Below are positions 46,417 through 58,086 of a stretch of 60,000 bases of DNA, piece by piece (position 1 is the stretch's first letter; every line of letters begins with the position of its first letter). Made by a program: the position numbers and the translations under genes. The DNA is from Owenia fusiformis (taxonomy: Eukaryota > Annelida > Polychaeta > Sabellida > Oweniidae), in the NCBI GenBank assembly GCA_903813345.2, contig CAIIXF020000635.1, positions 1 to 60,000 on the forward strand, in the 5' to 3' direction. The notes under the pieces were generated by a model. It ran no database searches. It worked only from the letters and a program-made list of their open reading frames with translations, and was not told the origin of the DNA.

Positions 46417-48185
46417 TACCTAACAAAAACAAATAATTATGATCTCTCACCTTTATTTGAATCGTAAATAAGGCTCAACATGTTGAATATTTACAAATAA
46501 TCATGATTCTCTCGAATTTTTTCGACTTTGTTTATTTTTAGATTTGAAACCATGACACGCCACAGTTTTTCCTATTCAGAAATAAATATCAGGTTATTCA
46601 TGAAATAAAATGTTTTCATTGTCGAATGAACGAACTTGCATTTATTCAGTCCGTACTTAACGTTTACTTCCGTTTTAAATTCAAAACATGGCTTTTATTA
46701 GTTTGTCCCCGTAAATATTGTATATGTTATCATTGTATACGTAAGTTAATAAAAGTAACACTGGAAAGATGTTTTACTGACCTATTGTTGTGTTGAAGCA
46801 AAGACAATCATGTAACAAAATTAACTTCAGGGTGTTTTGGTAAAAAATGCTTTTAAAATAAAGTTATACCTCAAAACAGGCTAGAAATAGGGGACACACT
46901 TTTTTTTCAACGGACACACTTTTTAAAAAAAATTGCGTCCGTGGGACTCACTTATTTTCTAACCTAATGCAAGCGCTGCATCAAAACTCATGAAAAAGTA
47001 TACCTATCAAATATAACTAGGACAGTTATAAAAATCATATTTCATATACATTTGACTGAGGGACCAAAAGGGCATATATCCAGATCCTTTCAACAAATAG
47101 ACTAGATGCGAGTAGAAATGTCACTTATTTTACTTATTCAGAGGTCAGTAAGGTATTTTGTGATTGAGCTGACCAAAATTTAAATCCAAAAATCAATTTG
47201 AAAAATCAACTTTTTGACCTTTTGAAGGTCACTGAAGGTCAAATACTATAACTAATGTCAGATTTGTACTCCTGCCAACTCGTAGATGATTTTCCAAAAA
47301 TTTGGTCAAATTGAAGCAAGTTGAAAAATAACTTATTTTTACTTTTTTGACATCAAATAATTCAAAAACTGTAAAAATTTGATGCTGACATATATTGAGC
47401 AATATGTAGGAAATGCTTAAATCTAGTAATTATGTAATTCATTGCAAGAAATGATCAAGTATAAGGCAAACTTTGAGAAACTTGTCAATCACAAAAAATT
47501 TGCCATTGACTTTATACATGAGGAAGTTTCCTAAAAATGAAGTCCTACTTTTTGTCAAATTTTATAGAGTAAACACCAAAAACTGTAATTCCAAGAGCTT
47601 TGAAATCTTCAGAGGACATAAATTGCATATACAGCAACTACTATGAGTTATTTGAAAGTTCTACTTCAACAAGGTGTCTAGTATTTACAGAAAACTTGAC
47701 TTTTTGACGTCAAAATCAGCAATTTCTCGGAAACCAGGTGAACTTGGGAAATGGCGATGATAGGTCAATAGATTTTTCGATAACTGCCTGTATCAAAACT
47801 TACTGTTTATGTGTTGCTAGGCAGCGTAAAATGTCAAACATATCAAAAAGTTCAAATCTAACAGAAATATGCCAAATTGGCTAAAGAAAACTTCAGAACA
47901 TGTGACATAAATGTCTGTCAAGGGGTACCTGTACATCCTTCCCAGAAAAAAATTAGTACCGTGGGTACTGGGCTCACATGGTGACAGAAAAAACCGGATA
48001 TAATTTTTTGCTGATTTTTTGTAACAAAATTATTTCAAGCCACTTGCCACTATTTTGGACTGACTGAGAGACAAATGGACAAATCAATGTTAAGTAAAAT
48101 GGCTGAGAAAAAAAACGGATATAATTTTTTGCCAATTATTTGGAACAAAATTATTTCATACAACTACTCTTTACAGTGACATGGC
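46417..48185. other. no gene seen
   Basis: AT-rich sequence dominated by short overlapping words such as ttgaaggtca. No exon recognised. Confidence 0.4.
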
Positions 48186-48189
48186 TTTT

Positions 48190-49579
48190 TTCAATGCAAG
48201 GCACCTGAAATTATTTGTAAAGCTAGGAAATAGGCCAACATTGAATTTCGCGAGACAAAAATAGCGACCATTTTGAAATCAGACAAGCTTTTGAACCAGG
48301 AGTCAGGGGAGTTTTTTTGTATTGATGTTGAACAAAAATAATGTGAAACTGGAATCCTATCGACAGAGGTTTTAAACAAATGGTTCAAAAGAGGATTTCG
48401 CGAGACAGATGGACAAATCAATGTTAACTAAAATGACTGAAAATAAAAAAACAGATAATATTTTGCCGATTTTTTGTAACAAAATTATTTCATACAACTA
48501 CTCTTTACAGTGACACGGCTTTTTACAATGCAGGAAATTATTTGTAAAGCTAGGAAATGGGCAAAAAGTGAATTTCGCGGAACAAGAATGGCGACCATTT
48601 TGAAAATAGGCGAGCTTTTGAACTAAGAGTCATAGGAGAGTTTTTTGTATTGATGTTGAACAAAATTAACTTAAAACGGAAATCCTATTGACAGAGGGTT
48701 TAAGGTAAATGGTCCAAAATGGTCCAAAAGCGGCCATTTTGAAAATAGGCGAGCTTTTGAATCAGGAGTCATAGGGGAGTTTTCTGTATTGATGTTGAAC
48801 AGAAATAACTTAAAACAGAAATCCTATCGACAGAGGTTTTAAAACGTGCCACTGTTATTGACGGAAAGTGGATTTCGCGAGTCAGATAGACAAATTTATG
48901 TTAACTAAAATGGCTGAAAATAAAAAAAATGGATATAATTTTTCGCTGATTTTTTGTAACAATATTATAAGATATATCTACCCTTTACATTGACATGGAT
49001 TTTTACAGTTTAGGACGCCTGAAATTATTTGTAAAGCTAGGAAATGGGTCAAAAGTGAATTTCGCGAGACAAAAGTGACGGCCATTTTGAAAATAGGCGA
49101 GCTTTTGAACCAAGAGTCATAGGGGAGTTTTCTGTATTGATGTTGAACAGAAATAACTTAAAACAGGAATCCTATTGACAGAGGTTTTAAAACGTGCCAC
49201 TATTGTTGACGGACAGACGGACGGACAGACAGACGGACAGACAGACAGACGGGCAAGTGGGTGATTGCAAAAGCTCACCATGTGTTTGAAAATAGGCGAG
49301 CTTTTGAACCAAGAGTCATAGGGGAGTTTTCTGTATTGATGTTGAACAAAAATAACTTAAAACAGGAATCCTATCGACAGAGGTTTTAAAACAAATGGTT
49401 CAAAAGTGAATTTCGCGAGACAAAAGTGACAGCCATTTTGAAAATAGGCGAGCTTTTGAACCAGGAGTCATAGGGGAGTTTTCTGTATTGATGTTGAACA
49501 GAAATAACTTAAAACAGGAATCCTATTGACAGAGGTTTTAAAACGTGCCACTATTGTTGACGGACAGACGGACGGACAG

Positions 49580-49610
<31 letters not shown>

Positions 49611-49640
49611 AGTGGGTGATTGCAAAAGCTCACCATGTGA
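48190..49640. repeat. tandem block (~135-370 bp spacing) with GACA/GACG microsatellites
   Basis: Six direct copies of a segment starting gcgagcttttgaa (near 48,282, 48,609, 48,747, 49,097, 49,287 and 49,448) and continuing gagtcataggggagtttt, tgtattgatgttgaacagaa and cgacagaggttttaaaac. Two copies end in a (GACGGACAGACA)-type microsatellite (49,208-49,250 and 49,560-49,610) followed by gtgggtgattgcaaaagctc. The last 350 bases are a nearly exact direct duplication. Non-coding. Confidence 0.75.
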
Positions 49641-49649
49641 GCTAAAAAG

Positions 49650-50170
49650 ATACTGTATATCAACATGATTTACATTTTGATATACATGAAATTTTGGTCT
49701 ATAAAAAAACATCCATGTAAAAAAGTGTTGATCATCAGAATAACGATTGTTGATTCAGGATCCACTTCCTTGTCCGACATTGTGTCACTAGTCACTCCTT
49801 GCCAAGGTTCTTTCTAATCAGTTGTCTTTAGTTGAAATGAGCGGTAATCCTTTGTCTGAAAGTATACAATTACAACCTCAATAAACTAGATCTTGAAGAT
49901 TCATAGACTACGATGCGAGTAGAAATAATCTTGATTTGTGGAATTAAATATTCAAAATTCAGAAGGCATGTCAAATCTATAAATATGGTTTCGAAATTTT
50001 TTTATACAACTTTGAAAATATAATTTATTTGAAAATGTGACTTCTAATTCAGGGAAATTCCCCAAAGACCCCATGTTATAAAATCATAAAAGTGAAATAT
50101 ATTTTCTTGTATTGTACAGATAACATTTTCTTTTACTAGACATTTTTAATTTGCATAGTAAAATACACAG
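49650..50170. other. no gene seen
   Basis: AT-rich non-coding. Confidence 0.4.
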
Positions 50171-50172
50171 AG

Positions 50173-50280
50173 GTTATTAAATGGGAGGTTTTTGATACAG
50201 GGTATATCTGAGGGAAATACAATATATTGATGTATTTACCGAGGGATATACCCTGTATAAAAAATCGAGCATTCAATAAC
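50173..50280. repeat. hairpin with ~48-bp arms
   Basis: Arms around gatacagggtatatc and ggatataccctgtat, extended outward by gttatt.aatg and cattcaataac, enclose a loop of about ten bases. It resembles a miniature fold-back element. Confidence 0.6.
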
Positions 50281-50529
50281 TGATTCATCCTATAGATACT
50301 TAGTAGATTTTGAGAATTAAATATTCATTGAATGTTAGGGAACCCTAATGTAATAATTACAAACGATAATTACAATCAAAACATGAATATTTTATCTCAA
50401 TTTAAAGTCCTCAACAAGCTTTTAACAAGTTACAGTGTATAAAATTAATATTTATTAAATAGAGTCAAAGTATATCCCGGGAATTCAATAAAACAGCGAA
50501 AGAAATTCCCGGGTATTGCTGATGAGCAG

Positions 50530-50577
50530 GTGATATCTATATCTCCCGCTCACCTCAGCGGGAGATATATATATCAC
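50530..50577. repeat. 21-bp stem, 6-base loop hairpin
   Basis: Left arm 50,530-50,550 and right arm 50,557-50,577 pair with one mismatch around the loop cacctc. The word cccgctcacctcag also repeats directly (50,545 and 50,577). GC-rich stem tips (CCCGCT/AGCGGG) are unusual here. Confidence 0.65.
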
Positions 50578-50689
50578 CCGCTCACCTCAGGTATCGATTA
50601 TATTCCCGCATGTTATTTACCTATTTCACTACTAAGTATGGAATAAATAGAGGTGATATGAAAATTGAACCACTAAAACAGATGGATAT

Positions 50690-51910
50690 TTAAAATGACT
50701 GAATTTTCTACAACTATACGAATATTTTTCTTTAATTTGGCGAATTTTTTGCAATTGGAAAATCGCCAAATTAAATAGTAGCCAAAAATCCTTGGAATTA
50801 GACAATTATTTCGTTTGGTGTATTTGACAGATATAAGAAGGATACCAAGAAAAATGGAGGGAAAGGAGGAGGGAAGGTATTGCAACAGATTTTGGACAGT
50901 CATATGTTCGATTTTGGCTATTTTCTGAGGGTTTAAACAGTTGCATATGGTGGGCTAATGCATTACTTCCAGGAAAAGCACTCATAGAGATAATAAAATT
51001 ATTTTGACTTTGAGACAGGGAAGATTGCGGTATGTGATGGCATGCGCAAAGCTCTATTTATTATGGCGGTCAATCCGATGTCTGGCAACCCTAACAAAAA
51101 ATCTAGACAGTGTGCAGTTTTACCTCCTGTGAAATAACAAGTGGAATTTAGTAGTCGTTTTGTGTTTTATTATCATTCTGCATCGTAATTCTATGTGTTG
51201 TGGGCTTAAAATATCAGCAAAAATACATATTCATACGATAATCAAGTCAATTAGATTTAACAGATTTTTCGAAAACCCGTCTCCTGCTCAGGATATAAAA
51301 ACTTGTATAAACATGCTCAAAAGTGTGAATGTGCACCTCAATGTCAAGCTAAATTAATGTTGTATCTAAAACACATACCTGATCGACTCAAACCAGCTTG
51401 TCACTCACGTATACACGCTTAAGCAAACATAGTAAAAATATGATCTGAATCTTGGAATTTCATTCAAGAGCTAGTAATGCTCGCTACATGTCTTCATCAT
51501 AAGTGTTCATCAGATTGGTGCGTGCTCAGGAGAAAATCACCAATCAATCACGTTTATAAATTAATTTTGCCCACGAGAATTACAAGGGTAAAGAAATTCG
51601 TATTTATAAACGAACAAATTTGAGATAACCAAATATCAGTCAGAGAAATCTGATGATCTACGAAACATCAAAAAATCAAAAGCGGGCTGACGGCGTATTC
51701 TACTAAATGTTGTCTATTTCATATATTCTACTATCTCAAAGTCGAAATTATTTTATCATCTCTATGAGTGCTTTTCTTGGAGGTAAAATTAGAAAATAGC
51801 CAAAATCCAACATATGACTATCCGAAATCTGTTGTGATACTTCCCCCCCCCTCCTTTAAATCTTTGAGAAATGAAAAACTGACTATTTTTCCAAAATCTA
51901 AAAATTAACT
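50690..51910. mobile_element. fold-back element with ~150-bp inverted arms
   Basis: 50,870-51,025 and 51,725-51,855 are reverse complements (shared gcactcatagagataataaa, cagattt.ggatagtcatatg, ccaaaatcgaacatatgac-type words). Weaker symmetry continues outward. The ~700-base centre includes a 65-residue frame with no motif. Confidence 0.5.
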
Positions 51911-53264
51911 TTTTAAGTCACTACAAATAGTAAAAAAATGATTAATAAGAACATATTTTCAAATTTTACATGAGGACTTTAAAAACTTTATTCTCCCCCG
52001 ACCCTGACAGACCTTGTCTTCAATAGGTATCCATGTTAAGATGTCACCAATTTTTTTTTACATCATTGCAGATTGGTTGAAACTGGAGTCTCAAAACCTT
52101 CAGGCCCGTAGGGTTCCGGGGCCTCCTGGCCAACAATTCTCACCATTTTGAGCACTTTTCAAGCGATTTTAGCCATTTTTGGACCAATGTTGTCAAAGAC
52201 ATTAACTCCCTTGAATTTTAAAAAGTAATCCATCTTGGCATAGGGCTGGCAATTGGCCCGGTCAACATTCGTAAAATAAAAAATCATAACATTTACTTAC
52301 GAAATACATTATCTACTAGTTCACCAAATTCCTGCTCCTCTTTTGGTCTTGTGCACACAATTCTCTATGAGGGCTTCTCTCTTTAGTTCCTTGCTTAGGA
52401 TGCTGAACGTAGCATTATAGTAATAGATTAAGATATAATATTGATCTACTTTGGTATCTATCATTCCTAAGTGGAGAGATGAGATGAAGCTTGCTTTTAC
52501 ATGAGACAAATCAGAGAGGTATTATTGTGCAATTAATCACTATTTAGTCTTTGTTCCTCAACCAGACCCTTTTCTGTATTATGAAGTTACATATATCTCT
52601 ATAAAGTTCATTCGCCAAAATTTTTTAAATTCATCAAAACTTGATAAGTTAGTAAAATTACAGACAACTTTGTTAATTTCATATCATATTCTCTCAATAT
52701 ATCACTGTTAAATTAGTTGAAATGCTGTTTCTCTACATTTATCTTTAGGAAATGCACACAATCCGGAATTCAATATTTGAATCCTTTAAACGTACCTATC
52801 TCTCTCTTGGATTGAATCAAAGGAGTTCACTGTAGGCTATTTTCGCCATATTGTGAAAAATAATAAAAATATGGGTATCTCGTGTAGATTATTGCAGATT
52901 ATCTTTCATAAATATGAGATAGATCTATCAAACATACTAAAATTCCATGATTTTGCGTGATCGCAGAAAACCAGAGAATTTGAGTTTTTAAAATGTTGGC
53001 AAAGGACCACGAGTTGTTTGTAGAGTGAATCTTGGGAGCTTTTCACACATTTCACTTGTGTTTTTCATCTAAAAAACATCAATACATTTTAAAACATTTT
53101 ATTGACTATAAGATTGCACCATATAACCCTAAAAAATATTTCTCATTTCCAAGGATTATCTATGGATTAACACCCAGGTATTGTTATTTTTCAAACTTCA
53201 GAGGGCTGGGAATCATTATTACGATCGCTTTTGAATAATATTTATGCTGTTTTAAATAGGTTTC
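51911..53264. other. no gene seen
   Basis: AT-rich non-coding. Confidence 0.4.
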
Positions 53265-53377
53265 ATGTATCTCAATAATTTCTCAAATTGTGTAAATGGA
53301 ACCCTCCTCAAAGAGAAAATTCTTGGGATTAAGGAAGGAATAACATTTACACAATTTGAGAAATTATTGGGATACAT
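53265..53377. repeat. hairpin with 34-bp arms
   Basis: Arms 53,265-53,298 and 53,344-53,377 pair with a single mismatch around a 45-base loop (ctcaaattgtgtaaatg against catttacacaatttgag). Arm identity suggests recent origin. Confidence 0.65.
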
Positions 53378-53829
53378 TAAATATGAATAGGACAATAGCT
53401 AAATGGAACACTCTACCAGGTGACATGTTAGACTGTGACAGTCATAGTAGTTTTAAATCATCATACTATGCCTATGTCAATAATTGCAATTAAATAGATG
53501 TGTTTTTAACATAGATCTATGTTTTAATGTAAAATGTCCCCAGTGCACAGCTACAAGCCTGAACTACTGGGAAAGAGGGGAGTTGTCAACATGGAAGCCT
53601 GACAGTCTCCCCAGGGTATTTCAACACAAAGGGACTTCCTAGGGGGGTACACGGGCCAACCAGGAAGGTTTCTTTCAATTTCAAAATGAGTTGTAAACCA
53701 TAAAGATCTATTTTTATATATTATATTCAAATTCTATCACTGGTTAGTGTTAAATTATACATCTGCTTCATATGGGCTTATTAGCCTTTTGCAGATAATT
53801 GACATAGACATAGAATATACTTTTCCATA
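53378..53829. other. no gene seen
   Basis: Non-coding flank before the motif-rich block. Confidence 0.35.
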
Positions 53830-53830
53830 T

Positions 53831-55228
53831 CACGGTGCCCATGTCAAGCTGCGCGCCTACTTAGGCGCGCAGTTTGTTTCGATCACAAACTGCGTGCCTA
53901 AGAACATTGCATCATTTAAGTTGGAGTCTGTATTTTGAAACGTAATTTAAAGACATTTATCCTGCATTGTTTTCTTGTTCAATGCGTTCATTCTGTGGCG
54001 AATATATGAATCTTGCAAATACTAGCAAAAACTATGTGCAAATTAATCTAAGTTTTAAAACATAAGCAGATTAATGGCATTTTCGTCACTGATTTAATGG
54101 GAATTTATACGTAAATCGTTCTAGCACTTTAAACATAAATGACAAATACCTTAGACTCGTTTTATATTTAATTCCTTACACATTTATCATGTATAATTCA
54201 AAATATTTCGAGATAAAACAGATAATCAGGATATTAAAAATAAATAAATCACAAACTGCGCGCCTATTTTAGCCAGAAATTATAAACTGTGCGCATACAC
54301 TATTAAAACTAAATATTATGATTGGAATTTCTACAGAGGCACGTGTAGGTGTTTTTTATGTAGCTTTGGAAATTTTGCTTTATCGTCAGATTTTATGAGA
54401 TTTTCATATTGAAAGTCAAAATATATAATAGGAGTGACAATTAAGTTGGGAACGAAAAAAACTTTTATTTTCAGATCACCATCTTGTTGGATGGACTCTC
54501 ATAGTGTTTCAATTATGGGGTTCTACTATCACGGTGCCCATGTCAAGCTGCACGCCTACTTAGGCGCGCAGTTTGTTTCGATCACAAACTGCGTGCCTAA
54601 CATAATTGCATCTTTTAAGTTGGAGTCTGTATTTGAATCGTAATTGAAGGACATTTATCCTGCATTGTTTTCTTGTTCAATGCGTTCATTCTGTGGCAAA
54701 TATACGAATCTTGCAAATACTAGCAAAAACTATGTGCAAATAAATCTAAGTTAAAAAACATAAGCAGATTGATGGCATTTTCGTCACTGATTTAACGGGA
54801 ATTTATACGTAAATCGATCTAGCACTTTAAACATAAAATGACAAATACTTTAGACTCGTTTTATATTTAATTCCTTACGCATTTATCATGTATAATTCAA
54901 AATATTTCGAGATAAAACAGATAATCAGGAGATTAAAAAGAAATTAAGCACAAACTGCGCGCCTATTTTAGCCAGAAATTACAAACTGTTCGCATACACT
55001 ATTAAAACTACATATTATCATTGGAATTTCTACAGAGGCAGGTGTAGGTGTTTTTCATATAGCTTTGGAAACATTGCTTTATCGTCAGATTTTATGAGAT
55101 TTTCATATTGAAAGTCAAAATGTATAATAGAAGTGACAATTAAGTTGGGAACGAAAAAACTTTTATTTTCAGATCACCATCTTGGTGGATGGACTCTCAT
55201 AGTGTTTCAATTATGGGGTTCTACTATT
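53831..55228. repeat. 699-bp tandem duplication, block A, with CAAACTGCGCGCCTA motifs
   Basis: Two direct copies (53,831-54,529 and 54,530-55,228) are nearly identical and abut exactly. Each starts cacggtgcccatgtcaagct, then a palindrome GCGCGCCTACTTAGGCGCGC-like at its head, and carries further motif copies about 35, 420 and 455 bases in. GC-rich motifs stand out against an AT-rich body. No long frame. Confidence 0.75.
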
Positions 55229-56062
55229 AGACATATGTGCCTTACATATGGCGCTTGCGTTTTCTAATAATACAAAACAAACTTGGATAGGCAAGCAGTT
55301 TGTAAATATTAGGCACGCAGTTTGGGAAATACATGTGAATATAGGTGCGCAGTTTGACAAGAAAAAATGTTTAAATCACGTTTATGGCGTATTATCGTTT
55401 TGAACACAAACTATGCTGCTTTAATCAGATGGAGTGATCCTATATATTCTAGCATACACAGATACAATGGCTGAATAAACGGCAAATGACGATAAAAAGA
55501 CATAGATATAACTTTACACTGTAAATTTTGAACACAGAAGTTACTTAAGACCCTTATATTGAGATAACTAGGTTTACATCGGGAACAACATTGAGTACTA
55601 TGAGTAAATTTAGTTCATCTTCACAGAATGGTACTATCTTGACAACGAGACTAACCTTGTGTTTTTCGTATTTTGGCTCTTTTTGGGAGTCGTGTCCTCT
55701 CCGTCTTCCATTTTGAAATATGCGCGCAGTTTGTCATAGTTTCAAACTTCGTGCCTAGTAGGCACGCTGATTGACATGGGCATCATGACTTTTAGACACA
55801 TATGTGCCTTGTATGGCGCTTATGTCTTCTAATAATACAAAACAAGCTTGGATAGGCAAGCAGTTTGGAAATATTAGGCACGCAGTTTGGGAAATACATG
55901 TGAATATAGGCGCGCAGTTTGACAAGAAAAATGTTTAAATCATGTTTATGGCGTATTATCGTTTTGAACACAAACTTTGCTGATTTAATCAGATGGAGTG
56001 ATCCTATATATTCTAGCATACACAGACACAATGGCTGAAGAAACGGCAAATGACGATAAAAA
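55229..56062. mobile_element. block B: motif-rich, partly duplicated, probable transposon end
   Basis: A ~260-base segment (agacatatgtgcc, then three motif copies gcaagcagtttg, gcacgcagtttg, g(t/c)gcgcagtttg, then acaatggctgaa) occurs at about 55,230-55,490 and again at 55,793-56,062. Between them, near 55,745-55,785, lies cgtgcctagtaggcacgctg followed by ttgacatgggcatc. This mirrors the head of block A and makes 53,831-55,785 an inverted-ended unit. Confidence 0.6.
55656..55711 (-). CDS. candidate short first coding exon (18 residues) inside the motif block
   Basis: Minus strand: the ATG at 55,711 opens MEDGEDTTPKKSQNTKNT and ends at a donor AG|GTTAGT (donor at 55,655-55,654). Compared with the surrounding AT-rich DNA it is GC-richer and codon-like. 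It lies just inside the inverted terminus at ~55,785, the usual place for the first exon of a transposase gene. No following exon was found, so function is unknown. Confidence 0.35.
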
Positions 56063-56090
56063 GATCTTTCATTGGTTTTTTCTATTCTAA
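56031..56090 (+). pseudogene. short frame MAEETANDDKK after block B
   Basis: The plus-strand ATG at 56,031 gives MAEETANDDKKIFHWFFLF and a stop. The tandem copy near 55,467 has the same start but a stop at the fourth codon. The acidic/lysine-rich beginning resembles a captured first exon or a transposase N-terminus, like 55,656-55,711. Too short to stand as a gene. Confidence 0.25.
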
Positions 56091-56169
56091 CTTTTTTGGT
56101 ATTCTGCAGTTGAATCTTTTTTTGCGCATGCGCGAATTAGAACAATCGTGTCGAAGCATCGGAACATAC

Positions 56170-56298
56170 CCTAAAGCGAAACACTTCCGGGCGGGAGTCA
56201 TCATCGTCATTATCATCATCATCTGATGAGTTTGCATTTACACTAAACACGTAAATATATAAACATAAAGCTACTAGTAAAATTTTGAACGACGCCAT
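56170..56298 (-). CDS. first coding exon of a secreted, Asp-rich protein
   Basis: Minus strand: the ATG at 56,298 opens 43 codons ending at a strong donor AGG|GTATGT (GT at 56,169-56,168), phase 0. Residues 1-22 form a classic signal peptide: MASFK, a hydrophobic core ILLVALCLYIYVFSV, then NA as a plausible cleavage site. Residues 23-34 are NSSDDDDNDDDD, then SRPEVFRFR. Acidic secreted proteins of this kind include calcium-binding and biomineralisation proteins, but 20 mature residues are not enough to assign a family. Downstream exons would lie below 56,168, in or beyond the repeat block, and were not recognised. Only 17 bases separate the ATG from the expected transcription start, a short leader. 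Confidence 0.55.
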
Positions 56299-56310
56299 TT
56301 GTAATCTGGA

Positions 56311-56347
56311 AGTAGTGAGAGAATCCGCATGCGCCTACTCTTAAATA
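56311..56347 (-). promoter_or_regulatory. TATA-like core promoter for the secreted-protein exon
   Basis: Minus strand: TATTTAAG (56,347-56,340), then GGCGCATGCGG (56,335-56,325, NRF1-like), then an initiator-like TCACTA (56,318-56,313), then the ATG at 56,298. Spacing from the TATA-like box to the initiator is close to 30 bases. These are motif matches only. Confidence 0.4.
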
Positions 56348-56429
56348 CAACACCAGCATGCGAAAATACCAATTATCAAATAAAATTTTGATTCTTACGT
56401 TAAATTTTTTGTTTCGAACTTTGGACAAT

Positions 56430-58085
56430 TTGGGTTTGAACTATTACCATTTTGGTTCAAAACATTTGGTCCGAACCTTTTCACATATTTGGATTAGAAA
56501 TTGAATGAAGCTTATTTCTGAAAGAATATCTTCAATCTTTTTCGAATGCTTAAAAATAAACATCGAAGCTACATTTTCAAATTCAAAAAAATATTTCAGT
56601 TTAACACTTTACTTTTATTGGTTGTTGTTTTGTTTTTGGTGTTTGATATTTGATCTTTGGTTCGATGTTGTTTTTTTTTTCTTTTGAACTTGCTTTTTGA
56701 ACAGTTTGGACTTAAGATTTAGACATGGATGAGACGTGTAACTATTCATTTAAATAATAAAATACTAAATATTGATCGATTGAATAAAAATTTCACATTT
56801 CAACGAAAACTTTGAAAGTTTGAATTGAAAAGTGAAATTTCAAACAAGGAAAGGTAATTATCAAACGAAGAATTGATTAATTTGAAGAAAAATTGGAACA
56901 ATTGAACTGAAAGTGAAAATTTATTGAATAAAAATAAAATATCAATCATAAAATTGAAAAGATCGAATAAAGACGCAGAAAAATGCCATAGTTACCAGTT
57001 TCACCGCCAGGGGGCTAATTCGGGGCCGATTACATGGCAGGATATTAGAAAGTTCCCCTAAACTTGAATATTCATTAGCTTTAGTGCTTCAATTTTTATA
57101 TTACCTAATGCATCTGATAGTTATACACTGTACAAATTAAAATAATGCCCAGTAAAAAAAAAATTATCTGTCCAATATAAGCAAAGATATTTCACTTCTT
57201 GTGATTTTATTAACATGGGGTCTATGGGGAATCTCTTCGACCTAGAAATTGCATTTTCAAAGGAAATTTAATTTTCAAAAGTTGCAAAAACACATTACTA
57301 GATGTAATTTTACATGTAGATTTCAACTATGATATCACTTTGACTGAATTTTGAAATTTTAATGTTGCAAATCAAGATTATTTCTACTTCCATCTAATTT
57401 AGTGTGGTACAATACAGATTAAGTAAACTGAACAAAATTAATTGTTGCATATTTTGTAAGGGCAAGGATAGTGGTAACTGTAATTACCAGCTAATCAAGC
57501 TTTTCAAAAGTGTTGTTAGTAATGCAAGGACTGATTAATCTGATGTCACTGTGATATCGTATGTATGTTTTTTTTCGAAGAATCATCATAACACAACCAG
57601 CAGAAAGTATTTTTCTTCGTATGTTGTATCTTTGTATCTATTGGTCAGGAAGACAAGAAATAATATATATATATATTTGTTAAAGTGTACATGCATTAAT
57701 ATTTCTCCATATAAAAAGAAAGGTATTTACTGGTTGTGTTGCAGTAATTGTGCCAGCACAACCCAGTCAATTAGGCCAGCGCAATACAAAAATATTACAC
57801 ATACCATATCCCTAATTGTTTTTTCAATAGTCTTAACTGAACCCCTCGTAAGCTAAAGACAGTCCAGGAGTAAACGAATGAAACACATTAAATTCTCAGA
57901 AATTTAGCTGGCCATAAATATTGTTTCAATGACAGAACAGATTAACTTAATGTTTCAGTTTGAAATTCTATATCTCTGTTCATATGAGTATACTAGTAGA
58001 TAGAATATCTGTATCAGCTATTTGAATGTGAAAGCAACTTTCAATACTTGTAGTTCAATGCAGAGATTTTACATTTCAATTGGAC
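56430..58085. other. no gene seen
   Basis: AT-rich. Apart from the CTCF-like motif at 57,004 I see no exon or repeat that I can support. The 101-residue frame at 57,551-57,856 has no recognisable domain. Confidence 0.4.
57004..57015 (+). promoter_or_regulatory. CTCF-like motif CCGCCAGGGGGC
   Basis: Matches the core of the bilaterian CTCF consensus and stands out in AT-rich DNA, about 0.7 kb upstream of the secreted-protein promoter. Motif match only; flanking consensus positions are only partly met. Confidence 0.3.
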
Positions 58086-58086
58086 C

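Noticed and set aside
56123-56190. NRF1-like TGCGCATGCGCG and ETS-like ACTTCCGG as a CpG promoter
   Set aside because: The ETS-like site lies inside the signal-peptide exon and the NRF1-like site in its intron. The TATA-like arrangement at 56,311-56,347 explains transcription start better.
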